A stretch of 64,000 nucleotides of DNA from Bacteroidia bacterium (lineage in GTDB: Bacteria > Bacteroidota > Bacteroidia > B-17B0 > Aurantibacillaceae), in the NCBI GenBank assembly GCA_014378485.1, contig JACMNO010000070.1, positions 1 through 64,000 of the forward strand, written 5' to 3'. Under the pieces are notes generated by a model. The model made no database searches and was not told the DNA's origin. It saw nothing but the letters and a program-made list of their open reading frames with translations. Within the stretch, counting starts at the first letter, position 1. Each line of letters starts with the position of its first letter. Position numbers and translations under genes: made by a program. Positions 8,069 through 16,879 of this stretch are shown here, one piece after another.

Positions 8069-9097
8069 ATGAAAGACAATATCATTATTGAAAATGAGCG
8101 GGTAAATCTAAAGCCGAAAGGTACTGAACCAGCTTGGGGTTTATCCATAAAACCGGAAATGCTAGTTGTAATTGAAAAACTAGTTAGCCTTGGGGGTAAA
8201 CCGATAGAAACACTGGATGCTAAGGAAGCTCGCTTGCAACCCACACCTACTGATGCAGTGATGGCTGTAATTAAAGATAATGATATGGATTTACCTACAG
8301 CAAAGTGTGATAGTGTGGATAAAGAAATTCCTGTTACTAATGGAACCACAAATGTTCGTATATATACCCCAAAGGATGGAGCCACTCCATTTCCAGTAAT
8401 TGTATATTATCATGGAGGAGGGTTTGTAATTGCAGATATTAATGTTTACAATGCAAGTGCACAGGGGTTATGTGAAAAATCAGGTGCAATAGTTGTTTCA
8501 GTAGAATACCCTAAAGGACCTGAAAATAAATTTCCAGCTGCTCACACGGTTTGTTCTGATGCTTACCAATGGGTTTGTGAAAATGTTGCGTCTTTCAATG
8601 GAGATGCCAATAAAATTGCTCTTGTTGGAGAAAGTGCCGGTGGAAACCTTGCTGCAAATGTAGCTATAATTGCAAGAGATAAAAAAATCCAGATGCCTCT
8701 CTTTCAGGTATTAGTTTATCCTATCGCTAATAATGATTTTAATAGCGATAGTTATGTGAAATACGCAGCAGCAAAGCCCTTAAATAAACCAATGATGGAA
8801 TGGTTTGTGAAAAATGCTTTTGAATCTCCCACACAAGCTGCTGATCCTCGTATTAGTCTACTGCGTGCAAACCTTTCACGTCTACCCGACACTTTAATTA
8901 TTGGTGCAGAAATAGACCCGTTGCAAACAGAAGGAATGTTGCTAAATGAAAAATTAAAAGAGGCAAATGTAAATACGGAGTATAAATTATTTAAGGGCGT
9001 AACCCATGAATTCTTTGGAATGGATGCGATCGTGCCTCAGGCAAAAGAGGCGCAGGCACTGGCGGTGCAGAAAATAAAGTCTGCATTTGGCACATAA
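8069..9097 (+). CDS. Alpha/beta hydrolase, hormone-sensitive-lipase type esterase
   Basis: An alpha/beta-hydrolase fold-3 protein expected to hydrolyse carboxylic esters. The oxyanion-hole motif HGGGF follows IVYYHGGG, the nucleophile elbow is GESAGG, the acidic residue lies in IGAEIDPLQTEG, and the catalytic His is in GVTHEFFG. An in-frame ATG at 8018 exists, but the 17 residues it adds resemble no domain; the ATG at 8069 follows an A-rich leader and gives a 342-residue protein of usual length. No signal peptide is seen from 8069, so it is probably cytoplasmic. Substrate unknown. It stands alone. Confidence 0.85.
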   Translation: MKDNIIIENERVNLKPKGTEPAWGLSIKPEMLVVIEKLVSLGGKPIETLDAKEARLQPTPTDAVMAVIKDNDMDLPTAKCDSVDKEIPVTNGTTNVRIYTPKDGATPFPVIVYYHGGGFVIADINVYNASAQGLCEKSGAIVVSVEYPKGPENKFPAAHTVCSDAYQWVCENVASFNGDANKIALVGESAGGNLAANVAIIARDKKIQMPLFQVLVYPIANNDFNSDSYVKYAAAKPLNKPMMEWFVKNAFESPTQAADPRISLLRANLSRLPDTLIIGAEIDPLQTEGMLLNEKLKEANVNTEYKLFKGVTHEFFGMDAIVPQAKEAQALAVQKIKSAFGT

Positions 9098-9232
9098 CTT
9101 CGGTAATCAAACATTGCTGTTTGTGAGTTTATTCCCTAAACTATTTATGTAATAAATACTCAATTTATCTTTTTATTGATCCTGCTTATTAATGAAATAC
9201 TACCTTTAAAAAGATTGGCAGTTATAAAAAAA

Positions 9233-10690
9233 TTAATTAAAAGGCATAACCCTCACGACCAAAGTCCCGGTATTCTTATAGTATGTAACACCTTCCAACT
9301 TCACGGTATTATTTTTATAAAAATTCAAATTATAAGGCGGAAATAAAACCAGGTATTCAAAATTCTTTAACTCTTGATTAGTATCCAGTCCACCTGGAAA
9401 AGCGGTGTTAATACTTTTACCTTGAAACATAAATTTGTGTTTATCTGTTAGCTGATAATAGTTGCGGTACACGCCATAAAGTTCCGGTGCAATGCCTACT
9501 TTTTTAGAAGATAAACTATCAAGGTAAGTAAAGCAAATTTTAGTATCGGCCTGCTGCCAGTAATCAAAGCTTTTGGTCAGGCTCATGTTCATGATGAAAT
9601 GCAATGCCAATAATCCACTGAATGAATATAAAATAATCGCTTTCATTTTTAGGCTGCTATATAGTGCATTAAAAAATCCAATCAGTACCATAGCAATTAA
9701 TGGATAAAACATCAGCGCAGTGCGATACGTGGGGTATAAAACCCCGAAACATAATTTAGTAATCATGGTTAATAAAATCATGAGCAATAACAACCCGGCA
9801 GATAAAGTGTACCATGGACAACGGTGTTGTTTATGAAGCCAGATACCATAAACGGAAGCTGACATGACCAGAACACAAAAAATAGTAGCAAAGACCCGGA
9901 GACTTGTTTCATTCACATTATCGTTACTATAAACAAGTGTATGCACATAGCCCATGAACACACCACTGATTAAATCTTCTCCGCCATAAGCGCCAATATC
10001 ATTGGAACATGTAGTGATGAACCGCAAGGCCTTGATCACCACAGCCGCAATACCAAACGCAAAAAACATTTCAAGGTAAAACAGTTTGCTTTTCAAGAAA
10101 GCAAAGTCACGCTTGAAAAAATACCTGAAAAAATAAATACAACAAAAGGCGACGAAAAAATAAAAGAAATTAAAATTAGCAATGGCTGCCATGCCTGTAA
10201 AAAATAAAGATATGACGGCAGTAGAACGTTTGTTGTTTTTCAGTGCAATGCAATAACAGGCAATACTTAATGCCTCAAACATCAGGGCGGTTGAATAACC
10301 GCGTGCCAGGGATAAATAATCAATCAAAAAGGGATTTAAGACAGCCACCGAACAAGCAAATACTTTAACAGGAAAATCCCTGATCGTTTTAATCCAAAAA
10401 TAAATAATGGTTAAAAAAATACCGGAAGACAATAAACTGAACCAGCGCAGCTGGCTGGTTTTTTCAAAACCAAACAAGATGCAGGTCTTCATCGCCAGAA
10501 AATTAAACCAATGGGTATTACCTGTACAAAGGGTTTCTACCCACCAGAAATGTTTGGCATTGTAAAAGGAATAGGCTTCGTCATGTGTGATGACCATGCT
10601 GATGGACCGGAGTACCACATAAAACATTAATGCATATATCAAGAAAAAGAAAATGGAGTTGGTGAGGATTTGTTTTTTGATGTTTTGCAT
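9233..10690 (-). CDS. Polytopic membrane protein, GT-C glycosyltransferase-like (paralog 1)
   Basis: A 485-residue protein with about ten to twelve transmembrane segments. Right after the first helix is an acidic pair, D37-E38 in THDEAYSF, the position where GT-C enzymes (PMT/ArnT/GT39-like) carry the catalytic aspartate in the first outer loop. Shared blocks with the next gene upstream include VETLCTGNTHWFNF, LSLARGY.TAL and CSNDI.A.GG. A polyprenyl-phosphate-sugar-using transferase is inferred, not shown. It lies 91 bp downstream of its paralog, and both are convergent with the esterase gene. Confidence 0.6.
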   Translation of the reverse strand: MQNIKKQILTNSIFFFLIYALMFYVVLRSISMVITHDEAYSFYNAKHFWWVETLCTGNTHWFNFLAMKTCILFGFEKTSQLRWFSLLSSGIFLTIIYFWIKTIRDFPVKVFACSVAVLNPFLIDYLSLARGYSTALMFEALSIACYCIALKNNKRSTAVISLFFTGMAAIANFNFFYFFVAFCCIYFFRYFFKRDFAFLKSKLFYLEMFFAFGIAAVVIKALRFITTCSNDIGAYGGEDLISGVFMGYVHTLVYSNDNVNETSLRVFATIFCVLVMSASVYGIWLHKQHRCPWYTLSAGLLLLMILLTMITKLCFGVLYPTYRTALMFYPLIAMVLIGFFNALYSSLKMKAIILYSFSGLLALHFIMNMSLTKSFDYWQQADTKICFTYLDSLSSKKVGIAPELYGVYRNYYQLTDKHKFMFQGKSINTAFPGGLDTNQELKNFEYLVLFPPYNLNFYKNNTVKLEGVTYYKNTGTLVVRVMPFN

Positions 10691-10726
10691 TGATTAAATA
10701 TACAAAAAGAATTAAAGTGATTTAAA

Positions 10727-10810
10727 CACATAGATATTTTGAAACAAAGAGTAGTAAAAGAAAACAAAGAACGTTTCGCTGCTAAGGAATACAAAGTATA
10801 ACTCTATGTG
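10727..10810. repeat. CACATAG inverted repeat, family C, copy 1
   Basis: CACATAG (10727-10733) and CTATGTG (10804-10810) face each other with partly complementary flanks. A related element lies at 23901-24036. The right part overlaps the 3' end of the upstream membrane-protein gene and encodes its last dozen residues. Confidence 0.5.
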
Positions 10811-12272
10811 CCTGCGTGTTTCCATGTATTTTAGTGATTTTTAAAATACACACTTTAGTATCGGGATAAAAATGAACGAGCTCCAGTTTTATCCGGCTGT
10901 TTTTATACCAGCTCAAGCTGCTGCCCGGTAACAATAAAATGTAATCAAAATCCTCCAAAGGTTTTTCTTTGATCCAGCGGCTGTAAACGCCCAATGTATT
11001 AATGGATTCTCCTATAAGTGCAGGATCAATAACCTGGTAGTATTTATAGAACACACAATAAAACTCAACGGACATGGCAATGTTCTTTGCTTTCAGTTTT
11101 TTTAAATCCTCGAAATACTGTTTAGTGTTCTTGCAATAAGGATGGTCGTAACCGGTATCGAAATTAATGCTTCGGATAAAAGTAAAAAGTAAAAATCCGC
11201 TTAACAGGCACACCATGATCTTCTTTAAAATAAAATAATTAAAAACATGGTGTAGCAAGCCTACCAGTACAATGGCCATTAAAGGATAAAACATCAAAGT
11301 GGTGCGTTCGTTGGGATACAGGACGTTAAAACACCATTTATTGATCAGACAAAATAAAAACATCAGTCCAAGTATCCAACTCGCATACACATACAACTTA
11401 CTTTGATGTGTTTTAAATTTCAGGAGTCCAAAGCCAATAGAAAAAAGAACTAACACAAAAAGAACATAGGCCGAAATAGTAATGACATTTTGAGAAAGTG
11501 CGAAATTGCGATATAACAATGTTTCGACAAAACTATAAAAGACAGAAGGCACCAACTCTCTTCCACCGTGCGCGGCGATATCATTGGAACAGATTATAAT
11601 AAACCGAAAGGCGAGTAAAATAACGCTCAGCGTGCTTCCTAAGAAAACAAGATCAATATAAAATTGTTTTTGTTTTAAAAACCCAATTCCCTTCTTAAAA
11701 TAATATTCATAAAAATAAACAAGGCAGAAGGCGGCAAAATAATAGAGGAAATTAAAATTAGCGACGGCACTTAAACCTGCGAAAAATAATGCTAAAAATA
11801 AATACCGTCGTTCTTTATTGTTTTGTGCCTTCATTAAAAACAAAAGATTGAGCGCCAGAAAAAACAGGGCGGTTGTATAACCTCTTGCCAATGATAAATA
11901 TTCGATCAGGTATGGATTGAGTAACAGGAAACAAAAACCAAAACATTTTAAATAAAATACTTTGATGGTTCTGAGCCATAAATAAGCGGCGTAAATAAAT
12001 CCAAGTCCGGATAACATACTGAACCAGCGGATCTGACAGGTTCTTTCCCAACCAAGTAGTACAACCGTTTTGATTGCAACGAAATTAAACCAGTGGGTGT
12101 TCCCGGTACACAATGTTTCCACGTACCAAAAATTTTTAACATTAAAAAAAGACCATGCTTCGTCATCGGTGATGTCCATCATACAACCACGTGCAATTAT
12201 ATATAACATCAGTGTTCCTATGAGTGCTGGAAACAAAAAACGATTTATGATATTCTTAGCGGACGCTAGCAT
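10782..12272 (-). CDS. Polytopic membrane protein, GT-C glycosyltransferase-like (paralog 2)
   Basis: A 496-residue paralog of the gene at 9233-10690, with the same first-loop acidic pair D37-E38 (TDDEAWSF), the same VETLCTGNTHWFNF block and the same helix pattern. The two probably arose by tandem duplication and may glycosylate related lipid-linked or protein acceptors; this is inferred. The C-terminus is odd: after VCILKITK, where paralog 1 stops soon after the matching segment, about a dozen extra residues (HGNTQAHRVILCIP) are encoded by a CACATAG intergenic repeat, so the natural stop may have been lost when the repeat arrived. The gene lies in a repeat-rich region. Confidence 0.6.
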   Translation of the reverse strand: MLASAKNIINRFLFPALIGTLMLYIIARGCMMDITDDEAWSFFNVKNFWYVETLCTGNTHWFNFVAIKTVVLLGWERTCQIRWFSMLSGLGFIYAAYLWLRTIKVFYLKCFGFCFLLLNPYLIEYLSLARGYTTALFFLALNLLFLMKAQNNKERRYLFLALFFAGLSAVANFNFLYYFAAFCLVYFYEYYFKKGIGFLKQKQFYIDLVFLGSTLSVILLAFRFIIICSNDIAAHGGRELVPSVFYSFVETLLYRNFALSQNVITISAYVLFVLVLFSIGFGLLKFKTHQSKLYVYASWILGLMFLFCLINKWCFNVLYPNERTTLMFYPLMAIVLVGLLHHVFNYFILKKIMVCLLSGFLLFTFIRSINFDTGYDHPYCKNTKQYFEDLKKLKAKNIAMSVEFYCVFYKYYQVIDPALIGESINTLGVYSRWIKEKPLEDFDYILLLPGSSLSWYKNSRIKLELVHFYPDTKVCILKITKIHGNTQAHRVILCIP

Positions 12273-12326
12273 GAATTAAATATACAGATTTTATAATGTT
12301 ATGATGCTTTTAAGCTAAATTGGAAC

Positions 12327-12540
12327 TTACTTTCTTTGCCTGCCATTCAAAGAAAGTAACAAAGAAAAATCACCGCTTATTAAATTTATCTCGAAAATGA
12401 CAAAGCACTTTCCCGTCCGATTTTAGAAACTCGTCCGGGTCAAAAACCCGGACTCAAACAGCCAAAAATCGTCGCACTCACGCCAAGCCGTAACTAGCTG
12501 AAAGTGCTTCTATTTTCTTCGTTAAATTTAAAAGGCGGAT
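12327..12540. repeat. Inverted-repeat element, family B, copy 1
   Basis: A hairpin ACTTTCTTTG...CAAAGAAAGT (about 12329-12357) is followed by a larger inverted repeat: about 12373-12412 (starting CCGCTTATTAAATTTA and ending AGCACTTTC) faces 12500-12537 (GAAAGTGCT... to AAAGGCGG). The loop contains a perfect hairpin GTCCGGGT/ACCCGGAC (12433-12440/12446-12453) and the block 12461-12496 with CGCACTCACGCC, which recurs at 55984-56019 (30 of 36 bases identical). No coding frame is seen. It lies in the gap between paralog 2 and the PPIase operon. Confidence 0.65.
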
Positions 12541-12685
12541 TAAATACAGTCGATGTTTTTTATGATATGTGAGATGTAGATGTGTTATAAACCTTTGATA
12601 TAATACAAAACATTAAATCGAAAGTTTTACTTTTTAAATTAAACATATAATGCTACTGAAAAAATCCCATAGCATAGCGCGGGGG

Positions 12686-12812
12686 CCAGTCAAAACGCCG
12701 CGCCGGGTAGCTGTGAATTTGTATTTATTAGATGAGCCTAAACGAGCTTTAGTTCTCGTTTAGTAGCGAATCTTATAAATACAAAGATCGCGTGGACATC
12801 GTTTTGACTTGT
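12686..12812. repeat. Nested palindromic element, family D
   Basis: The outer arms CAGTCAAAACG (12687-12697) and CGTTTTGACTT (12800-12810) enclose an inner near-perfect inverted repeat: 12718-12746 (TTTGTATTTA... to TAAACGAG) and 12755-12786 (CTCGTTTA... to TACAAAG), with an 8-nt loop CTTTAGTT. Only one copy is seen in this window. It is intergenic, has no T-tract placed like a terminator, and precedes the PPIase operon terminator. Confidence 0.65.
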
Positions 12813-12870
12813 CTTTTTTGATTACTTTTTTTGATCAAGAAAAAATATAAAAAACTTAAAACTATTCTTA

Positions 12871-12902
12871 AACAAAAAAGGCTTCTCGAATGAGAAGCCT
12901 TT
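12871..12902 (-). terminator. Terminator of the tatA-PPIase operon
   Basis: Read on the minus strand: AAAGGCTTCTC (12902-12892) and its complement GAGAAGCCTTT (12887-12877) form a perfect 11-bp stem with a 4-nt loop, followed by TTTTTT-rich sequence. It lies about 20 bp after the PPIase stop codon. Confidence 0.85.
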
Positions 12903-12923
12903 GATTACATAAAAACTATAAAG

Positions 12924-13988
12924 CTAGTTTACCTTGATTAATTCCACATCAAACACCAACCAGGAGTTTGGTGGAATAACAGGAGGATAACCGTTAGCAC
13001 CATATCCTAACTCAGCAGGAATGATCAATTTTGCTTTTCCACCCGGTTTTAATAACTGAAGGCCTTCCGTCCAGCCCTTGATAACCTGGTTTAAACCAAA
13101 TGTAGCAGGCTGTCCACGATCAACAGAACTATCAAATTTAGTACCATTCAATAAGTAACCCGTGTAATGAACTGTTACTTGTGAAGTTGCTGTTGGAGCT
13201 ACACCTTCACCTTCCTTTTCAATGATATAACGTAATCCGCTTGGAGATGTTTTTGCTGAAGCATAAGTTTCATTCAATACTTTGTCCATTTTTTCTTTTT
13301 CAGCTTTTGCTTTTGATTCAGCTTTAGCACCAACATTTGCCTTTTCAAATTCAAATACTTTAGGTGCATCAAACGCTTCAGCTTCTTTACCTTTACGTAA
13401 GATCACCAAATGCTTCAACACATCATTTCCTTTAATAGAATCAACTACTGCCTGTCCGGTGATCACATGACCAAATACGGTATGCTTACCATCTAACCAA
13501 TCTGTTTTCACATGCGTAATAAAAAACTGACTACCGTTAGTTCCCGGACCTGCATTTGCCATAGATAAAATTCCGGGGCCAGTGTGTTTTAATGTTTCAT
13601 CAAACTCATCACCAAATTTATAACCCGGATCTCCGGTGCCTGTTCCAAGCGGACAACCACCTTGTACCATAAAATTAGGGATCACACGGTGAAATTTCAA
13701 ACTATCATAATAAGGAACGCCTTCTGCTTTTGCCGTGTTCTTAATAGAGCCTTCTGCCAGTCCAACAAAATTGGCAACGGTCATTGGCGTTTTTTTAAAT
13801 TCCAAAGCGCAGTAAATATCACCTTTAGAAGTTTCGAATTTGGCATACATGCCATCGGGTTGTTTGCTTAAAAATTCTTTATCCATTTTAGTTAATTTTA
13901 CTTTTTTTGGTTTTTTAGGTTTGTCAGGGTTTGCGGTTAATCCTATGGACACCAAAGCAAACAAAGATGCTAAAATTATTTTTTTCAT
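12924..13988 (-). CDS. Exported dual peptidyl-prolyl isomerase: cyclophilin plus FKBP domains
   Basis: A 354-residue protein with a Sec signal peptide (residues 1-19). Residues about 47-200 form a cyclophilin domain with [13 protein letters not shown] (catalytic Arg101), NGSQFFIT and the [12 protein letters not shown] block. A Lys/Ala/Glu-rich linker (about 205-250) leads to an FKBP domain (about 268-352) with [26 protein letters not shown] and [18 protein letters not shown]. Both domains catalyse Xaa-Pro isomerisation; the protein likely folds periplasmic or outer-membrane proteins. It is the last gene of a tatA-PPIase operon, 28 bp after the preceding gene. Fusion of two unrelated PPIase folds is unusual but seen in Bacteroidota. 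Confidence 0.93.
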   Translation of the reverse strand: MKKIILASLFALVSIGLTANPDKPKKPKKVKLTKMDKEFLSKQPDGMYAKFETSKGDIYCALEFKKTPMTVANFVGLAEGSIKNTAKAEGVPYYDSLKFHRVIPNFMVQGGCPLGTGTGDPGYKFGDEFDETLKHTGPGILSMANAGPGTNGSQFFITHVKTDWLDGKHTVFGHVITGQAVVDSIKGNDVLKHLVILRKGKEAEAFDAPKVFEFEKANVGAKAESKAKAEKEKMDKVLNETYASAKTSPSGLRYIIEKEGEGVAPTATSQVTVHYTGYLLNGTKFDSSVDRGQPATFGLNQVIKGWTEGLQLLKPGGKAKLIIPAELGYGANGYPPVIPPNSWLVFDVELIKVN

Positions 13989-14016
13989 TTTTAATGTTGT
14001 TTAGTGTTATCTAAAA

Positions 14017-14985
14017 CTATTTTGGCATTTGTTGCGGAGCACCTGCTTTTACATCAACCAATTCCACATCAAATACAAGTGTAGAAAACGGAGGAATTGG
14101 GCCGCCACCTTTCTGGCCATAAGCTAAAGAGGAAGGAATGATTATCTTTGACTTACTGCCTTTGGTCATTAACAAAATTGCTTCTTCCCATCCTGGAATT
14201 ACTTGTCCCTGTCCTAAAGGAAACTCTAATGGTTGATATGGCCTTTGTGCATTATACACATTACCAGCTTTGGCATCTGCTTCAATGGATGTATCGAAAA
14301 TTGTTCCGTCCAGCAAACGTCCCGTATAATTCATTTTTACAACATCACCGGCTTTTGGATGATCTTTTCCTTTTCCTTTTTGTGTCTCAATAAAAATCAA
14401 ACCACTGGCTGTAGGAGCATCTGTTATTTTATTTTCAAGAAGGTAAGCATCTAATTTTGGCTTTTCCTGTTCTGAAAGTTGAGCAACTTCTGCTTCCTGT
14501 TTTTTCTGGTTTTCGTCAAGGTCTTTCTTTGTTTTGATCTCTACCATTTTAATCGTGATCAATAACTTGTCGCCAGGTTTTGCGAAAGGCGGCAAAGCCT
14601 GCATTTTATTTGTCTTTAAGAAAAAAGAATCGGCACTGATAATAAAAGCCGCGCTGTCGTTCTTAGCCATCATCATGATTGCATCTTCAAGACTTCCTGG
14701 GAAAGAAGATTTTGGTAAAATATAACGGATTGTTCCTGATCCGTCATCCGAATTTAATTTTGAATCGAATAAAACAGAATCCGTTGGTGTACGTTTTAAA
14801 GCATAAATAATCTTAATACTTACTCCGTCTCCTTCAATGGCTTTCACACCATTTTCATCCTGCTTAAAAAATTGGTAATGCATTCCGTTTTCAGCTTTTT
14901 TATAGCCGTCGAACTCTGATTTGTTACAGGAAATAAGTCCCAGCATCATAGCAGAACCTAATAACATAGCGATTTTATTCATCAT
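14017..14985 (-). CDS. FKBP-type peptidyl-prolyl isomerase lipoprotein
   Basis: A 322-residue lipoprotein: residues 1-20 form a signal with lipobox ending at Cys20 (GLISC). The C-terminal domain (about 205-312) is a good FKBP fold with VVKMNYTGRLLDGTIFDTS, QVIPGWEEAI and SSLAYGQKGGGPIPPFS. The N-terminal half (about 30-150) looks like a second, degenerate FKBP-like domain with KPGDKLLITIKMVEI. It resembles the GldI-type PPIase lipoproteins linked to gliding in Flavobacterium, but with so many paralogs here the symbol cannot be assigned. It lies 2 bp after the preceding gene. Confidence 0.88.
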   Translation of the reverse strand: MMNKIAMLLGSAMMLGLISCNKSEFDGYKKAENGMHYQFFKQDENGVKAIEGDGVSIKIIYALKRTPTDSVLFDSKLNSDDGSGTIRYILPKSSFPGSLEDAIMMMAKNDSAAFIISADSFFLKTNKMQALPPFAKPGDKLLITIKMVEIKTKKDLDENQKKQEAEVAQLSEQEKPKLDAYLLENKITDAPTASGLIFIETQKGKGKDHPKAGDVVKMNYTGRLLDGTIFDTSIEADAKAGNVYNAQRPYQPLEFPLGQGQVIPGWEEAILLMTKGSKSKIIIPSSLAYGQKGGGPIPPFSTLVFDVELVDVKAGAPQQMPK

Positions 14986-14987
14986 TT

Positions 14988-15869
14988 TTATTTTATATCT
15001 ATTATTTTAATTGTGTAGACAAGTGTTGTATAAGGTGGAATAGAACCATTGCTACTTCCCGATTCGCCAAAAGCCAGTCGCGAAGGTACTATAATTTTTG
15101 TAGTTTCTCCTTTTTTTAATGTGCCGATAACAATATTTAACCCTTTAACTAATTGATCGGGAGTTCCATAAATAAATTCAAGGGTTTGCTCTGATTTCTC
15201 CACTAATTTACCATCCAAAAAGGCGCCCTGATAAGCTACTTTTATTTTTTTTCCGACGCTTACTTTTTCCGAAGCTGTATAAGTTCTTTCGAGAATATAA
15301 ATTCCGTTGCGATCTGCTTTTACAGATTTGTAATGCTGAACGAGAAAGCAATCGATGAGTTGTAATTCCTGCAATTCTGTGTCTTCCTCCACATCTTCTC
15401 CTTGTGAATTTTTGATAAGGGCAGCATATTCAGCCTGTGAAATAATCTGATTGATTTTTACATTCATTTTAACCAACGAATCTTTTAGACAAAAATCAGG
15501 CACAATGGTATCAAAATAATCTCTGAAAAGAACGGAAGGCTTCATCAGAAAAGACACACTGTCACCTTCAACCATTTTAAGAAAATACGATTTACATGAA
15601 CCGGAAATAATTTCTGAATTCAACATGACAAATAATCCATTCGAAGCATCATGTCTGGTATCCCAAAAAACAGAATCTCCCTGAGTTTTCATCACTGCTT
15701 CTAAAACTAACACATTTTCTTTGGCCGGGTTTTCGTTACCATCGCCAATAGCTATTAATTTGTAATAAAAACCGGTAGCATCTCTTGTGAATCCATCAAC
15801 GGGATTATTTCTATTACACGATGCGCAAAGAATCAGCAGTAAAAAGAAAGTGATTATTTTATTCAGCAT
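14988..15869 (-). CDS. FKBP-type peptidyl-prolyl isomerase lipoprotein
   Basis: A 293-residue lipoprotein with lipobox LCASC (Cys18). It has the same architecture as its downstream neighbour: a weakly conserved N-terminal FKBP-like half, then a C-terminal FKBP domain (about 200-293) with IKVAYQGAFLDGKLVE, QLVKGLNIVIGTLKKGE and SRLAFGESGSS.GSIPPYT. Several active-site aromatic positions differ from classical FKBP, so catalytic activity may be weak. It is the middle member of the operon, 7 bp after the 190-residue PPIase gene. Confidence 0.82.
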   Translation of the reverse strand: MLNKIITFFLLLILCASCNRNNPVDGFTRDATGFYYKLIAIGDGNENPAKENVLVLEAVMKTQGDSVFWDTRHDASNGLFVMLNSEIISGSCKSYFLKMVEGDSVSFLMKPSVLFRDYFDTIVPDFCLKDSLVKMNVKINQIISQAEYAALIKNSQGEDVEEDTELQELQLIDCFLVQHYKSVKADRNGIYILERTYTASEKVSVGKKIKVAYQGAFLDGKLVEKSEQTLEFIYGTPDQLVKGLNIVIGTLKKGETTKIIVPSRLAFGESGSSNGSIPPYTTLVYTIKIIDIK

Positions 15870-15876
15870 ACTCTCA

Positions 15877-16449
15877 CTAATTAAGGGTTTGCTTTTTTAC
15901 AGAAACGATTTCCACATCATACATGATAGGCGATTGCGGCGGAATCTTTTTTGAGTCTCCTAACAAACCATGAGCCAGGTGCGAAGGAATTAAAACCAAC
16001 GCTTTATCTCCTGATTTTAAAAACAATACCGCTTTGTGAAGCCCGTCTTCAATGTTTTCTCTCCCTACCATAAACTCTTTTATTCCGTCAGTTTTGGAAG
16101 AGTAGCATTCAGTACCATCTAATAAAGAAACTTTGTAATTAATTTTTATGATATCATCATTTTGGATTGAATCGCCTTTTAAAGAAGCTTTGTAAACAAA
16201 ATAGCGAATGCCGATGGTTGTTTTAATGAAAGCCATATTGTGAGATTTTTGATAATAATCCATTTCATCACTTTCTTTAATTACTAGCTGTTGATTAGCT
16301 TTTATAAACTGCTTCTTCACTTTTTCTTCGTTGAAAATATTTTTTTCCTCCTTGGGTTGATTAGGCTTACAAGAATAAAAAGATAAAAGAAATATGAAAA
16401 CCAAAATTGAATAAACGTGCTTACTATTTATACTGGTTTTACTTTGCAT
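15877..16449 (-). CDS. Short FKBP-type peptidyl-prolyl isomerase lipoprotein (GldI-like)
   Basis: A 190-residue protein with a hydrophobic signal and lipobox FYSC (Cys27). A single FKBP domain spans about residues 95-186 with IIKINYKVSLLDGTE, GLHKAVLFLKSGDKALV and SHLAHGLLGDSKKIPPQS. It has the size and layout of GldI, a PPIase lipoprotein needed for gliding in Flavobacterium johnsoniae. Gliding is not implied here: other T9SS-positive Bacteroidota carry the same family. It sits 15 bp downstream of tatA. Confidence 0.82.
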   Translation of the reverse strand: MQSKTSINSKHVYSILVFIFLLSFYSCKPNQPKEEKNIFNEEKVKKQFIKANQQLVIKESDEMDYYQKSHNMAFIKTTIGIRYFVYKASLKGDSIQNDDIIKINYKVSLLDGTECYSSKTDGIKEFMVGRENIEDGLHKAVLFLKSGDKALVLIPSHLAHGLLGDSKKIPPQSPIMYDVEIVSVKKQTLN

Positions 16450-16464
16450 GAAGGCTATAAGAAA

Positions 16465-16725
16465 TTATTTATTATCGGAAAGTGTATCCACTTCCTTTTT
16501 CACTTCTTGAATATGCTCATGGATCGTGTTGGAAATGCCTCCTGAACTTTGCATGATATCTTTTTGAATACCATTGGTAGCGTCTTTAAATTCCCTAATT
16601 CCTTTTCCTAAGGCTTTGGCGATATTAGGAACACCTTTTCCTCCAAACATTAACAGGATAACTAAAAGGATTAAAACCACTTCTCCGCCACCTAAATTTA
16701 AAAATAAAATAAACAGACAATTCAT
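16465..16725 (-). CDS. tatA: Twin-arginine translocase subunit TatA/TatE
   Basis: From ATG 16725 the protein has 86 residues: a short N-terminus, one hydrophobic helix (GGGEVVLILLVILLMFGGKGVP-type, about residues 11-30), then the amphipathic helix with KALGKGIREFKDATN and a charged tail. This is the TatA fold that builds the Tat pore for folded proteins. An upstream in-frame ATG at 16776 would add 17 mostly hydrophobic residues and a second membrane segment, unlike TatA, so the shorter start is preferred. It heads an operon of exported folding factors. No tatC is in the window. Confidence 0.88.
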   Translation of the reverse strand: MNCLFILFLNLGGGEVVLILLVILLMFGGKGVPNIAKALGKGIREFKDATNGIQKDIMQSSGGISNTIHEHIQEVKKEVDTLSDNK

Positions 16726-16879
16726 GCCCGTAAAAATACAAATAAGAATGACAGAATAAAGACATTTTTTTTGCATAATTACCTATTTTTTGTTAATCAA
16801 AACGGTAGGATTTCATAAAATATTGTTATATTTTTACATGGGCTTATTATATAATCCGAATTAAAAAAATCAATAAAGC

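Noticed and set aside
9108-9123. CAAACA/TGTTTG hairpin after the esterase gene
   Set aside because: Six AT-rich pairs without a following T-tract; too weak to call a terminator.
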